Origin: Ruminococcaceae bacterium UBA5413
Lineage (GTDB): Bacteria; Bacillota; Clostridia; Oscillospirales; Acutalibacteraceae
Assembly: GCA_002409585.1 (NCBI GenBank)
Contig: DHNP01000034.1
Location: 15,432-45,598 of the forward strand
Direction of reading: 5' to 3'
Length of the DNA: 30,167 bases
Every line of letters starts with the position of its first letter. Within the stretch, counting starts at the first letter, position 1. Below the pieces are notes generated by a model that was not told where the DNA came from, searched no databases, and was given only the letters and a program-made list of their open reading frames with translations. Positions 21,652-28,867 of this stretch are shown piece by piece. The translations under genes and the position numbers were made by a program.

Positions 21652-22619
21652 ACGCTCTGCCTCTTTTCATTTAAACTGCCGGCGGGCAGCATGTCGAGAA
21701 ACGCCTCAAGCCGCGTGTCAAAGCCGCTTTCCCCTGAGTGCTCGTCTACTGTCAGCTTTAAAAACGGCTTGCGCGGTTCTTCCCTTATCCCGCGCTCTAC
21801 AAATTCGGCGGCTATGGAATCGACGCCGCAGGCGAAAGGGGTAAGGTAAACCATGCCGGCGACAATGTCCATTTTGCGGAATACGTTAAAAGCGCCCAAA
21901 ATGTCAAGCCCCGTTTCGTAGAAACTCCTTCCGGCGAAAGGGCGGGCGTTTGCGCGCCTGACCGAGCGTTTTATGTCGTATGGCGTAAGCACGCGGTAGC
22001 CTGCCGAAATGAGCTTTTTAATAAGCTCCATACTTAGAAGCTCGTCGAATATCATATACGGATGCCCTAAGACCGCAATCACTGGTTTTTCTTTTTCAAC
22101 ATTCAACTCGGGGATGAATGCGTTCGGGGAGTTTTCCGCGGCAAGCCCAGGCACAACGATGCGCAGGAAGGCGCTTTCGACACTGCGTTTCTCTCTGCCT
22201 ATGGTTTCAGACAGCGCCGAAAGGCTTTTGCCGCTTTCTTTTACGCTTGTGTCCAAGTCAACCGTCACGCCTGTTACAGGCACTTTATTTTTAAGGCTGA
22301 GGCGGATGACGTCGGGCAGACCGCACAGCTTAGGGCATGACTTTTCGCCTTTGCACACGCTCATGCAGCGCGGGACGAAAATGCAGTCCGCCTTGCCGCA
22401 AAGGCTTGCCGCGTGGCCGGCTAAAACCTTTACCGGCAGGCACGTTTCATTTGAACAGAGACTGACGCCGTACCGGATGATGTCGTTTGTCGTTTTGCCG
22501 GAAGACACCGTTTTTACACCGAGCGCGGCGAAGAACTTTTCCCATACGCGCCTGTGCTCAAACGACATAAGGCCGTCAGGCATGCCTACTGTGACGTCTT
22601 TGTCATGCAAGCGACTCAC
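21648..22619 (-). CDS. Cysteine-rich CoA-dehydratase-like partner protein (COG3580-type, DUF2229)
   Basis: This 323-residue protein corresponds to the DUF2229 module of activase fusion proteins. It is very rich in cysteine near its N-terminus: C55, C60, C74, C79, C85, C89, C95 and C99, in motifs LCSNETCLPVK, FVPRCMSVCKGEKSCPKLCG, with a later TPFACGVDS. This many ordered cysteines points to iron-sulfur clusters, possibly a double-cubane type. The start is GTG at 22617-22619, fixed by AAAGGAGG 9 bp upstream; it overlaps the end of the activase gene by 17 bp and the next gene by 4 bp. The substrate is unknown. Confidence 0.8.
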   Translation of the reverse strand: MSRLHDKDVTVGMPDGLMSFEHRRVWEKFFAALGVKTVSSGKTTNDIIRYGVSLCSNETCLPVKVLAGHAASLCGKADCIFVPRCMSVCKGEKSCPKLCGLPDVIRLSLKNKVPVTGVTVDLDTSVKESGKSLSALSETIGREKRSVESAFLRIVVPGLAAENSPNAFIPELNVEKEKPVIAVLGHPYMIFDELLSMELIKKLISAGYRVLTPYDIKRSVRRANARPFAGRSFYETGLDILGAFNVFRKMDIVAGMVYLTPFACGVDSIAAEFVERGIREEPRKPFLKLTVDEHSGESGFDTRLEAFLDMLPAGSLNEKRQSV

Positions 22620-23652
22620 GGCTTTGCGCCTCCTTTGCGGGGAGCGTCGTTTTTTTGCCGCTCCATCTGCCGCAGCGGTCGCCCCACCGCGCGAGTACCC
22701 TGCCGCGGCTCTTTACCTCCATTACCTCGCATCTGTTGCCGCAGCCGTTACATTCGGTACTTTTTGTTTCAAATGTGTTGTACGCGTTTTCAAAGCCGTA
22801 AAACGACGTGGGTTTTCCGGATAATTCATAGTTGTGTTCTGCTATAAGCGCGGCGCCGTAAGCACCCATAACGTCGTAATACTGCGGGATTATCACGCGC
22901 TTGCCGAGAGCTTCCTCAAAAGCCGCGGCTATGCCGACGTTTGCGGCAACCCCTCCCTGAAAGATTACCGGTTCGCATATTTCTTTGCATTTTGCGAGGT
23001 TGTTCAGGTAGTTGCGCACGAGCGCGCGGCACAGGCCGGCGACGATGTCTTCAGTGCTGTGGCCCGTCTGCTGCTTGTGTATCATATCTGACTCGGCAAA
23101 AACGGCACAGCGGCCCGCTATGCGCGTAGGGTTTTTTGAGCGCAGGGCATATTCGCCGAAGCGTTCTATCGGTATGCCCAGGCGTTCGGCCTGCCTGTCT
23201 AAAAACGAGCCTGTGCCCGCGGCGCATACCGTGTTCATCGCAAAGTCGGTGACTACACCGTCTTTGAGGAATATTATCTTGGAGTCCTGCCCGCCTATTT
23301 CCAAAATAGTACGAACGCCAGGCACAAGCCTTTTGGCGGCGGCGGCGTGCGCGGTTATCTCGTTTTTTACTATGTCGGCGCCTGTTATGATGCCGGCAAG
23401 CTGCCTGCCGCTGCCCGTTGTGCCGACGCCTGAGATATCTATGCCGCCGAGTTCGCGCCGCATAAGCTTTAGGCCGTCCGTCAGGGCTTTTACCGGCCGC
23501 CCCTGCGTACGCAGGTAAAGCTTTGAGAGGATTTTGCCGTTTCCGTTCGAAACGACAAGGTCGGTGCTGACGGAGCCGACGTCTATGCCCAAAAAATATT
23601 TTTCCGTAAAAAACACCTCTGAGGGAATTAATGTCAAAATGATTGTTGGCAT
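22603..23652 (-). CDS. ATP-dependent iron-sulfur activase (HgdC/BcrAD-BadFG type)
   Basis: Activases of this family use ATP hydrolysis in an ASKHA fold to push electrons from a bridging [4Fe-4S] cluster into partner proteins. Seen here: FLGIDVGSVSTDLV (phosphate-1 loop), GTTGSGR, EIGGQDSKII, and the cluster-binding C143 (VCAAGTGSFLD) and C182 (GRCAVFAESD), spaced 39 residues as in HgdC. A C-terminal extension carries four more cysteines (C301, C304, C308, C327). The start is uncertain: the ATG at 23652 given here lacks a ribosome binding site. A well-spaced AGAGGTG points to ACG at 23605-23607, giving the family-typical EKYFLGID start. It heads the operon. Confidence 0.88.
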   Translation of the reverse strand: MPTIILTLIPSEVFFTEKYFLGIDVGSVSTDLVVSNGNGKILSKLYLRTQGRPVKALTDGLKLMRRELGGIDISGVGTTGSGRQLAGIITGADIVKNEITAHAAAAKRLVPGVRTILEIGGQDSKIIFLKDGVVTDFAMNTVCAAGTGSFLDRQAERLGIPIERFGEYALRSKNPTRIAGRCAVFAESDMIHKQQTGHSTEDIVAGLCRALVRNYLNNLAKCKEICEPVIFQGGVAANVGIAAAFEEALGKRVIIPQYYDVMGAYGAALIAEHNYELSGKPTSFYGFENAYNTFETKSTECNGCGNRCEVMEVKSRGRVLARWGDRCGRWSGKKTTLPAKEAQSRESLA

Positions 23653-23739
23653 CTTTTAAGAGGTTATACAGTATACGGCAGCGGGCGCCGCACGGAGCGG
23701 ATATTTATTTATAAAAAATAACTAAATGCTTAAAATGTA

Positions 23740-23748
23740 TGATATAAT
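23740..23748 (+). promoter_or_regulatory. Extended -10 promoter before the sugar transferase
   Basis: TG-A-TATAAT is an extended -10; no good -35 is seen. A GGCAGA/TCTGCC hairpin follows in the leader, and the word GCCGCACGGAG occurs twice in this intergenic region. Confidence 0.5.
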
Positions 23749-23834
23749 GCATAATAACTGGCAGAAGGATAAAATCTGCCGCACGGAGTATAATTACGCA
23801 CGTGCGGAAAACGAAATGTTGCGGTGAAATAAAA

Positions 23835-24509
23835 TTGACGTATTTATCTCTTCCGGAAAGTATGAAAAATGAATTTACGGAAAATGCGGCTAAGAACCTT
23901 GCTGAAAAGCGCGGCGCGCTGGCAGCCAAGCGTGTTTTTGACATAGCTGTGTCCGTTGTTATACTCGCGGTGCTTTCGCCGCTGCTGCTCGTAGTGGCCG
24001 CGGCTGTAAAGCTCGACTCAAAAGGGCCGGTGCTTTACAGGCAGGTACGCGTAGGACGTTACGGGAAAGACTTCAGGATATATAAATTCCGCACTATGGT
24101 GCAGGATGCGGACAAATTGGGCCCGCCCCTTACCATGGGCAGGGACCCGCGCATAACGCGCGTAGGCAGGATAATAAGGAAATGCAGGATAGACGAGTTC
24201 ACGCAGCTTTTTAACGTCATAGGCGGCAGCATGAGCCTTGTCGGGCCGCGGCCTGAGGTGCGCAGGTACGTGGAAAAGTATAAGCCGGAGTATATGCCTA
24301 CGCTCCTCATACGCCCCGGCGTGACGGCGCCGTCGAGCATAGCCTTTAAGGACGAGGATAAAATACTGAAAGAAGGCGGCGACCCGGAAAAAATCTATGT
24401 AGAAAAGATACTGCCGCCTAAAATGGCCCTTAACCTTGAGTATATGAAAGACATATCGGTTCTGAACGATATAAAAATAATGTTTAAAACTGTGTCGGCT
24501 GTTTTTTAA
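23835..24509 (+). CDS. Bacterial sugar transferase (phosphoglycosyl transferase, PglC/WcaJ type)
   Basis: These monotopic membrane enzymes move a sugar-1-phosphate from a nucleotide sugar to undecaprenyl phosphate, starting the assembly of a surface glycan. This protein of about 224 residues has one N-terminal hydrophobic segment (AAKRVFDIAVSVVILAVLSPLLL). The conserved GPVLYRQVRVGRYGKDFRIYKFRTM region follows, then CRIDEFTQLFNVIGGSMSLVGPRPE and the C-terminal IRPGVT. The start is uncertain: TTG at 23835 has GCGGTGA upstream, while GTG 23802 and ATG 23862 are also in frame. It is isolated from other glycan genes in this window, so the product glycan is unknown. Confidence 0.87.
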   Translation: MTYLSLPESMKNEFTENAAKNLAEKRGALAAKRVFDIAVSVVILAVLSPLLLVVAAAVKLDSKGPVLYRQVRVGRYGKDFRIYKFRTMVQDADKLGPPLTMGRDPRITRVGRIIRKCRIDEFTQLFNVIGGSMSLVGPRPEVRRYVEKYKPEYMPTLLIRPGVTAPSSIAFKDEDKILKEGGDPEKIYVEKILPPKMALNLEYMKDISVLNDIKIMFKTVSAVF

Positions 24510-24567
24510 CCCTAATATTTTAAGCCGCCGCGTCATAATAATATGGTAGAACAGCGGGTGATGCGAT

Positions 24568-25590
24568 TTGTTTTGCCATATAAAGAAATACAGGAGCGCC
24601 GTGGCGGTTTTTCTCGCTTCGGCGGTAGTCCTGTCATCCTCCGCGGCTGCGTTTTACAGGTCGGCCGTCGCAGCCGCGCCAACGCAGGCGCTGCCTGCCG
24701 CTGCCTCAGGTGAAAAAAGCGGGGGTTACATAAAGTACGCGGAGTTCAACGTACCCTACATTGCCCTTAAAAAAGCCCTCAACATGGATATAGAGTCGCA
24801 TAAAAACGGCGGCAGCCTCAGCTGGGTGCAGATACTCGCGTACCTTGCGGCAAAATACGGGGGGGACTTTACAAGGTACAAAAGCTCCGATATGGATGCT
24901 TTTGTAAAAAAACTCGAAACAAAAAACATCGGGGAACTGACATCCGGCATGAAATATTACAATTACTTTAAAGAAGCCTATACGGCCGTACTCGGCGGCC
25001 TTGTCGGCACATATAAGGAAAACGGCGAGGAAAAGTACGGCCTTATGGGTTATTCGCCCATAGCAAAGACTTTTCCGTACTCTGACTGCGACGACTTCGG
25101 GGTTCAGCGTACTTACGGCTACACAAGGCCGCATCTCGGCCACGACATGATGGCGGCAACGGGCACGCCGGTCATAGCCGTAGAGTCTGGCGTAGTGGAG
25201 GCGCTGGGCTGGAACCAGTACGGCGGGTGGCGCATAGGCATACGCAGCTTTGACTCTAAAAGGTATTATTACTACGCGCATTTAAGGCAGAACAGGCCGT
25301 ATGCCAAAGGCCTCGCGGAAGGGCAGACGGTGACGGCCGGCGACGTTATAGGCTACGTGGGGCGCACGGGGTACAGCTCAAAGGAAAACGTTAACAACAT
25401 AAAGGTGAGCCACCTCCACTTTGGCCTTGAGCTTGTTTTCGACGAGAGCCAAAAGGAAAGCAGCAACGAGATATGGGTGGACGTTTACGCGCTCACAAAG
25501 CTTTTAAGGCAGCACCAGTCAGAAACTTACCGCGACAGCGCTACAAAGGAGTACTACAGGAAAGGCACAGCCGAGATACCGTGCAGATGA
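24568..25590 (+). CDS. Secreted M23-family metallopeptidase
   Basis: M23 (LytM) peptidases are zinc enzymes that cut peptidoglycan cross-bridges or serve as hydrolase regulators. The 340-residue product has a signal-type N-terminus (KKYRSAVAVFLASAVVLSSSAAA) and a variable N-terminal domain. A C-terminal LytM domain holds the zinc motifs HLGHDMMA and SHLHFGLEL, with the usual GGWRIGIRS and VGRTGYS strands between them. All catalytic ligands appear present. The start is TTG at 24568 after GGGTGATG. It lies 58 bp after the sugar transferase and may be co-transcribed with it. A strong palindromic hairpin follows the stop codon. A role in sporulation wall remodelling is possible but not shown. Confidence 0.9.
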   Translation: MFCHIKKYRSAVAVFLASAVVLSSSAAAFYRSAVAAAPTQALPAAASGEKSGGYIKYAEFNVPYIALKKALNMDIESHKNGGSLSWVQILAYLAAKYGGDFTRYKSSDMDAFVKKLETKNIGELTSGMKYYNYFKEAYTAVLGGLVGTYKENGEEKYGLMGYSPIAKTFPYSDCDDFGVQRTYGYTRPHLGHDMMAATGTPVIAVESGVVEALGWNQYGGWRIGIRSFDSKRYYYYAHLRQNRPYAKGLAEGQTVTAGDVIGYVGRTGYSSKENVNNIKVSHLHFGLELVFDESQKESSNEIWVDVYALTKLLRQHQSETYRDSATKEYYRKGTAEIPCR

Positions 25591-25592
25591 CT

Positions 25593-25622
25593 GCCGTTGT
25601 CCGCCGCGCGGCGGATAACGGC
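25593..25622. terminator. Palindromic hairpin after the M23 gene
   Basis: Two 15-nt arms (25593-25607 and 25608-25622) pair at 14 Watson-Crick positions plus one G-T, with no loop bases between them. It begins 3 bp after the TGA. There is no T-run, so termination by the standard mechanism is doubtful. Confidence 0.6.
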
Positions 25623-25638
25623 GCGCGGGAAAAAACAG

Positions 25639-25667
25639 TTGCATAAAAATATATATTATGATATTAT
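25639..25667 (+). promoter_or_regulatory. Promoter of rplS
   Basis: TTGCAT (25639-25644), 17-bp spacer and TATTAT (25662-25667) precede a leader of about 110 nt. Confidence 0.7.
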
Positions 25668-25674
25668 ATTAAAG

Positions 25675-25775
25675 TATTTGTAAGCGTCCGGATTTCCGGG
25701 CGGGTTCTTCCCGTGTTACATGGGGAGAGGCGGCATTCCTCTGCTGTTAAACATGAATGCCTGAAATTTAGGAGG
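25675..25775 (+). ncRNA. Putative ribosomal protein L19 leader
   Basis: The rplS leader contains CCGG/CCGG and GGG-rich hairpins and a GGCATTC/GAATGCC stem (25732-25738 with 25755-25761), ending just before the AGGAGG ribosome binding site. Firmicute rplS genes often carry a structured L19 leader; the match was judged by position and hairpins only. Confidence 0.5.
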
Positions 25776-25783
25776 ATTTTTAA

Positions 25784-26128
25784 ATGGATGCTTTAAAAGA
25801 AATAGCGAAAGATTCACTGAAAAAAGAAGTCCCGGCTTTCAGCGTAGGCGACACCGTAAGGGTTGACGTAAACATACGCGAAGGCGACAGGGAGAGGATA
25901 CAGGCGTTCGAGGGGACCGTCATAGCGCGCAAGGGAAGCGGCGTTTCGGAAACTTTTACTGTACGCCGTGTCTCGTACGGTGTAGGCGTCGAGAGGGTTT
26001 TCCCTATTAATTCGCCTAACGTAAAGGACGTAAAGGTTATACGCAGGGGCAAGGTACGCAGGTCTAAACTTTATTATCTGCGCAGCCGCGTAGGCAAAGC
26101 CGCTAAGGTAAAGAGCAAAATACAGTAA
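25784..26128 (+). CDS. rplS: Ribosomal protein L19
   Basis: L19 lies at the 30S-50S interface. The 114-residue protein is of normal length, with FSVGDTVRVDVNIREGDRER, IQAFEGTVIARKGSG, and a C-terminal RGKVRRSKLYYLRSRVGKAA, all typical of the family. TTTAGGAGG precedes the ATG. It is transcribed from its own promoter with a structured leader and is followed by a strong terminator, so it is separated from the downstream lepB-rbgA-rnhB-yraN run although that order is conserved. Confidence 0.98.
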   Translation: MDALKEIAKDSLKKEVPAFSVGDTVRVDVNIREGDRERIQAFEGTVIARKGSGVSETFTVRRVSYGVGVERVFPINSPNVKDVKVIRRGKVRRSKLYYLRSRVGKAAKVKSKIQ

Positions 26129-26146
26129 TCTGCGAACGGTATTTTT

Positions 26147-26176
26147 AAAAAAAGGGACTTAGATGTCCCTTTTTTC
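26147..26176 (+). terminator. Rho-independent terminator of rplS
   Basis: AAAAAGGGAC, a 6-nt loop and GTCCCTTTTTT form a classic stem with T-run 20 bp after rplS. Confidence 0.93.
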
Positions 26177-26220
26177 TTCATATCGGCCTTATCGGCCGTT
26201 TTATGTAAAGGTGGGCTATA

Positions 26221-26808
26221 TTGGCTGATTTTGATTTAAAACCCGAAAGCGGAGATGAGTCCGGCGGCGAGACGCGTGGCCAGGGAACTGCCGCAAGCTG
26301 TTACGAGTGGGTTGAAGGCCTTATAATATCGCTTATTATAGTAATGTTCCTGTTTGTGTTTATTTTCAGGGGCAACATAGTAGTTATAGGCGACTCAATG
26401 AAGCCAAATTACCAGAGCGGCAACCGCCTGCTAATCTCATGCCTTGACAGAAGTTATAAGCGCGGCGACGTTGTGGTCATAGAAGCCGGCGGCACCAAAC
26501 TCGACGACAGGATTATAAAGCGGGTCATAGCTACACAGGGGCAGACCGTCGACATAGATTTCACCAAAGGCGTCATTTCGGTTGACGGCAAGGAACTCGA
26601 CGAGTCGGAGTATATAGAAAACGGAATTACTAAAAACCGTTACGACGTTGATTTTCCCGAGGAAGTCCCCGAAGGCTGCGTTTTCGTTCTGGGCGACAAC
26701 AGGCCTATATCGGAGGACAGCCGGTCAAGCTATGTAAGCATGGTGGACACGCGCCATATAATAGGAAAAGTAATATATATGCTCTTCCCGTTTAAGCGCC
26801 CGGTTTAA
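26221..26808 (+). CDS. lepB: Signal peptidase I
   Basis: Signal peptidase I cleaves signal peptides from exported proteins at the outer membrane face. The 195-residue protein has an acidic N-terminal segment and one membrane helix (about 33-50). The catalytic Ser59 is in GDSMKPNYQSGN and the catalytic Lys100 in DRIIKRVIA; their spacing of 41 fits the Gram-positive SipS class. The C-terminal GDNRPISEDSRS box follows. The start is TTG at 26221 after AAAGGTGGG, with product MADFDLKPES. rbgA begins 34 bp later. Confidence 0.96.
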   Translation: MADFDLKPESGDESGGETRGQGTAASCYEWVEGLIISLIIVMFLFVFIFRGNIVVIGDSMKPNYQSGNRLLISCLDRSYKRGDVVVIEAGGTKLDDRIIKRVIATQGQTVDIDFTKGVISVDGKELDESEYIENGITKNRYDVDFPEEVPEGCVFVLGDNRPISEDSRSSYVSMVDTRHIIGKVIYMLFPFKRPV

Positions 26809-26842
26809 AAGTGACGGCCGGCTTTGGAACGAATGAACGAAA

Positions 26843-27775
26843 ATGCCGGCGACGGATAATATTAAAAAAGCGGCCGCCGGCGGAAAAGACAGGTATGTTA
26901 AAATGAGCGAAGCAATGCCGGTACAGTGGTATCCGGGGCACATGGCAAAAACAAAACGCAATATAGAAAAAAACTTAAAGCTTGTTGACGCTGTTGCGGA
27001 GATAGTTGACGCGCGTATCCCGAAAAGCAGCCGGAACCCGGTTCTTGGCAGCATTATAAGGAACAAGCCGCGCGTCATACTTATGAACAAGTGCGATATG
27101 GCCGACCCTGACAAAACAAGCCGCTGGATAGCCTTTTACAGGGGCAGGGGCATACGGGCCATACCTGTTGACTGCCGTTCGGGCAAAGGGCTGAACGCGT
27201 TCATGCCGCTTTTAAAAGACGTTTTAAAGGAGCAGACGGCTTCATGGCGGGCCAAAGGCATGGAAGGCCGTAAAATCCGCGTCATGGCGGCCGGCGTCCC
27301 AAACGTGGGGAAAAGCTCCCTCATAAACAGGCTCACAGGCGGCGCCAAGGCAGCCGTCGAAAACCGGCCGGGCGTAACTCGCGGCAGCCAGTGGTTTTCC
27401 ATAGGCAATGGGTTTGAGCTTTTGGACACGCCGGGCGTGCTGTGGCCAAAATTCGACGACAGGAACGTTGGCGAAAAGCTCGCGTTTACTGGAGCGGTGA
27501 AAGACGACGTACTCGACACGGAGCAGCTCGCCTGCCGCCTTTCGGAGCTTCTGCGCACTGAGTACCCCGCGCTGCTCGCGGCACGGTACAAGCTCGATGC
27601 CGGCAGCATAACCGGCTTAAGCGGATACGAGATGCTGGAGCTTATAGGCAGAAAGCGCGGCATGCTTGTATCAGGCGGCGAAACCGATACGCTGCGCGCG
27701 GCAAATACGCTTTTAGAAGAGTTCCGCACCGGCAAGATAGGCAGGATAACTTTGGAGCAGGTGAAAAATGGCTGA
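26843..27775 (+). CDS. rbgA: Ribosome biogenesis GTPase RbgA (YlqF)
   Basis: RbgA is a circularly permuted GTPase that finishes 50S subunit assembly in Firmicutes. Motif order confirms permutation: G4 MNKCD comes first, then G5-like VDCRSGKG, G1 GVPNVGKSS and G3 DTPG. The N-terminal VQWYPGHMAKTKRNI is the family signature. The C-terminal helical domain is present. I use the ATG at 26843 (GGAACGA upstream); the ATG at 26903 would give a protein starting close to the family signature and is equally possible. Its last 8 bases overlap rnhB, so the two genes are coupled. Confidence 0.96.
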   Translation: MPATDNIKKAAAGGKDRYVKMSEAMPVQWYPGHMAKTKRNIEKNLKLVDAVAEIVDARIPKSSRNPVLGSIIRNKPRVILMNKCDMADPDKTSRWIAFYRGRGIRAIPVDCRSGKGLNAFMPLLKDVLKEQTASWRAKGMEGRKIRVMAAGVPNVGKSSLINRLTGGAKAAVENRPGVTRGSQWFSIGNGFELLDTPGVLWPKFDDRNVGEKLAFTGAVKDDVLDTEQLACRLSELLRTEYPALLAARYKLDAGSITGLSGYEMLELIGRKRGMLVSGGETDTLRAANTLLEEFRTGKIGRITLEQVKNG

Positions 27776-28394
27776 GGGCAAAGACTGGCTTTACTTCGAA
27801 AACCGTGCGCGCGAGCGCGGCTTTGCGGCCGTATGCGGCATAGATGAAGCCGGGCGCGGCCCGCTTGCCGGCCCTGTTTTTGCGGCGGCCGTAGTCCTGC
27901 CGCCCGGCCTTATAATAGAAGGGCTTGACGACTCTAAAAAATTAAGCCCTAAAAAAAGAGAGAAACTGTTCGATATAATAAAAAGCAGGGCGGTTTCTTT
28001 CGGCATAGGTTTCGCCGACGAAAAAGAGATAGACAGCATAAATATACTGCAGGCAACCTTCCTCGCTATGAAACGCGCCGTGGACAAGCTCGGCGCAAAG
28101 CCGGACATAGCGCTCGTTGACGGCAACAGGATGCCCTGCCTCGGCGTTTATACCGAAACCATAGTTAAGGGCGATGCGCTGTCGGAAAGCATAGCGGCGG
28201 CGTCGGTGCTTGCAAAGGTCAGCCGCGACAGGCTTTTATGTGAAATAGATAAGATATATCCGCAGTACGGCTTTGCGCAGCATAAAGGCTACGGTACAAG
28301 GCAGCATGTGGAAATGCTTAAAAAGTACGGCCCGTGCCCTGTGCACAGGCGTACATTCCTGAAAAAAATACTGGGGAATAACGCAGATGGATAA
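27768..28394 (+). CDS. rnhB: Ribonuclease HII
   Basis: RNase HII cuts RNA in RNA-DNA hybrids and starts removal of misinserted ribonucleotides. The 208-residue protein has the active-site carboxylates D26 and E27 in GIDEAGRGPLAG, D118 in VDGN and D136 in KGD, plus SIAAASVLAKVSRD and the C-terminal HKGYGT motif. The ATG is preceded by GGAGCAGGTG inside rbgA, giving an 8-bp overlap, and yraN starts 8 bp before its end. It is part of the lepB-rbgA-rnhB-yraN run. Confidence 0.98.
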   Translation: MAEGKDWLYFENRARERGFAAVCGIDEAGRGPLAGPVFAAAVVLPPGLIIEGLDDSKKLSPKKREKLFDIIKSRAVSFGIGFADEKEIDSINILQATFLAMKRAVDKLGAKPDIALVDGNRMPCLGVYTETIVKGDALSESIAAASVLAKVSRDRLLCEIDKIYPQYGFAQHKGYGTRQHVEMLKKYGPCPVHRRTFLKKILGNNADG

Positions 28395-28752
28395 TTCCTC
28401 CGGAGCCTTGGGTGAAGATTATGCGGCGGGCTTCCTTAAAAATAAGGGCTATATTATAATTGAGCGCAACTACCGTTCGCGTTTCGGGGAAATCGACGTA
28501 ATTGCCGCCGACAGTAAATATATAGTTTTCGTTGAAGTAAAGACACGCAGCCCGGAATGCATGGTGTCACCGTTTGAAGCTGTTACACGCGCGAAACAAC
28601 TGAAAATCATAAAAACTGCCGCGTGTTACCTTCAGAAAAACCCTTGCCGGCTTCAGCCGAGGTTTGACGTGATGGGTGTAACTGCCGGCGGGGGGAAGGT
28701 CTTTTCAGCGGAATACCTTGAGAACGCGTTCGGCTGCGGCAGTTTCGGGTAA
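28387..28752 (+). CDS. yraN: YraN/UPF0102 family endonuclease-like protein
   Basis: YraN proteins have a small Holliday-junction-resolvase-like nuclease fold, and their cellular role is not established. The 121-residue protein matches the family length. It shows the conserved GEDYAAGFLKNKGY N-terminus, then RNYRSRFGEIDVIA and FVEVKTRS. The E-D-EVK set forms the PD-(D/E)xK-like active site, and RFDVMGV follows near the C-terminus. It overlaps rnhB by 8 bp, which is the usual neighbour, and closes the operon. Confidence 0.94.
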   Translation: MDNSSGALGEDYAAGFLKNKGYIIIERNYRSRFGEIDVIAADSKYIVFVEVKTRSPECMVSPFEAVTRAKQLKIIKTAACYLQKNPCRLQPRFDVMGVTAGGGKVFSAEYLENAFGCGSFG

Positions 28753-28867
28753 TGTGTTGCATTAGACGCGGCGTTATAGTAAACTTGGGTAAAATAAACT
28801 AAAACATTTATATATACGCTTACAGCGTGTATTTTAAGCTGGACATTGTAAGAAAGAAGGCAGAAGT

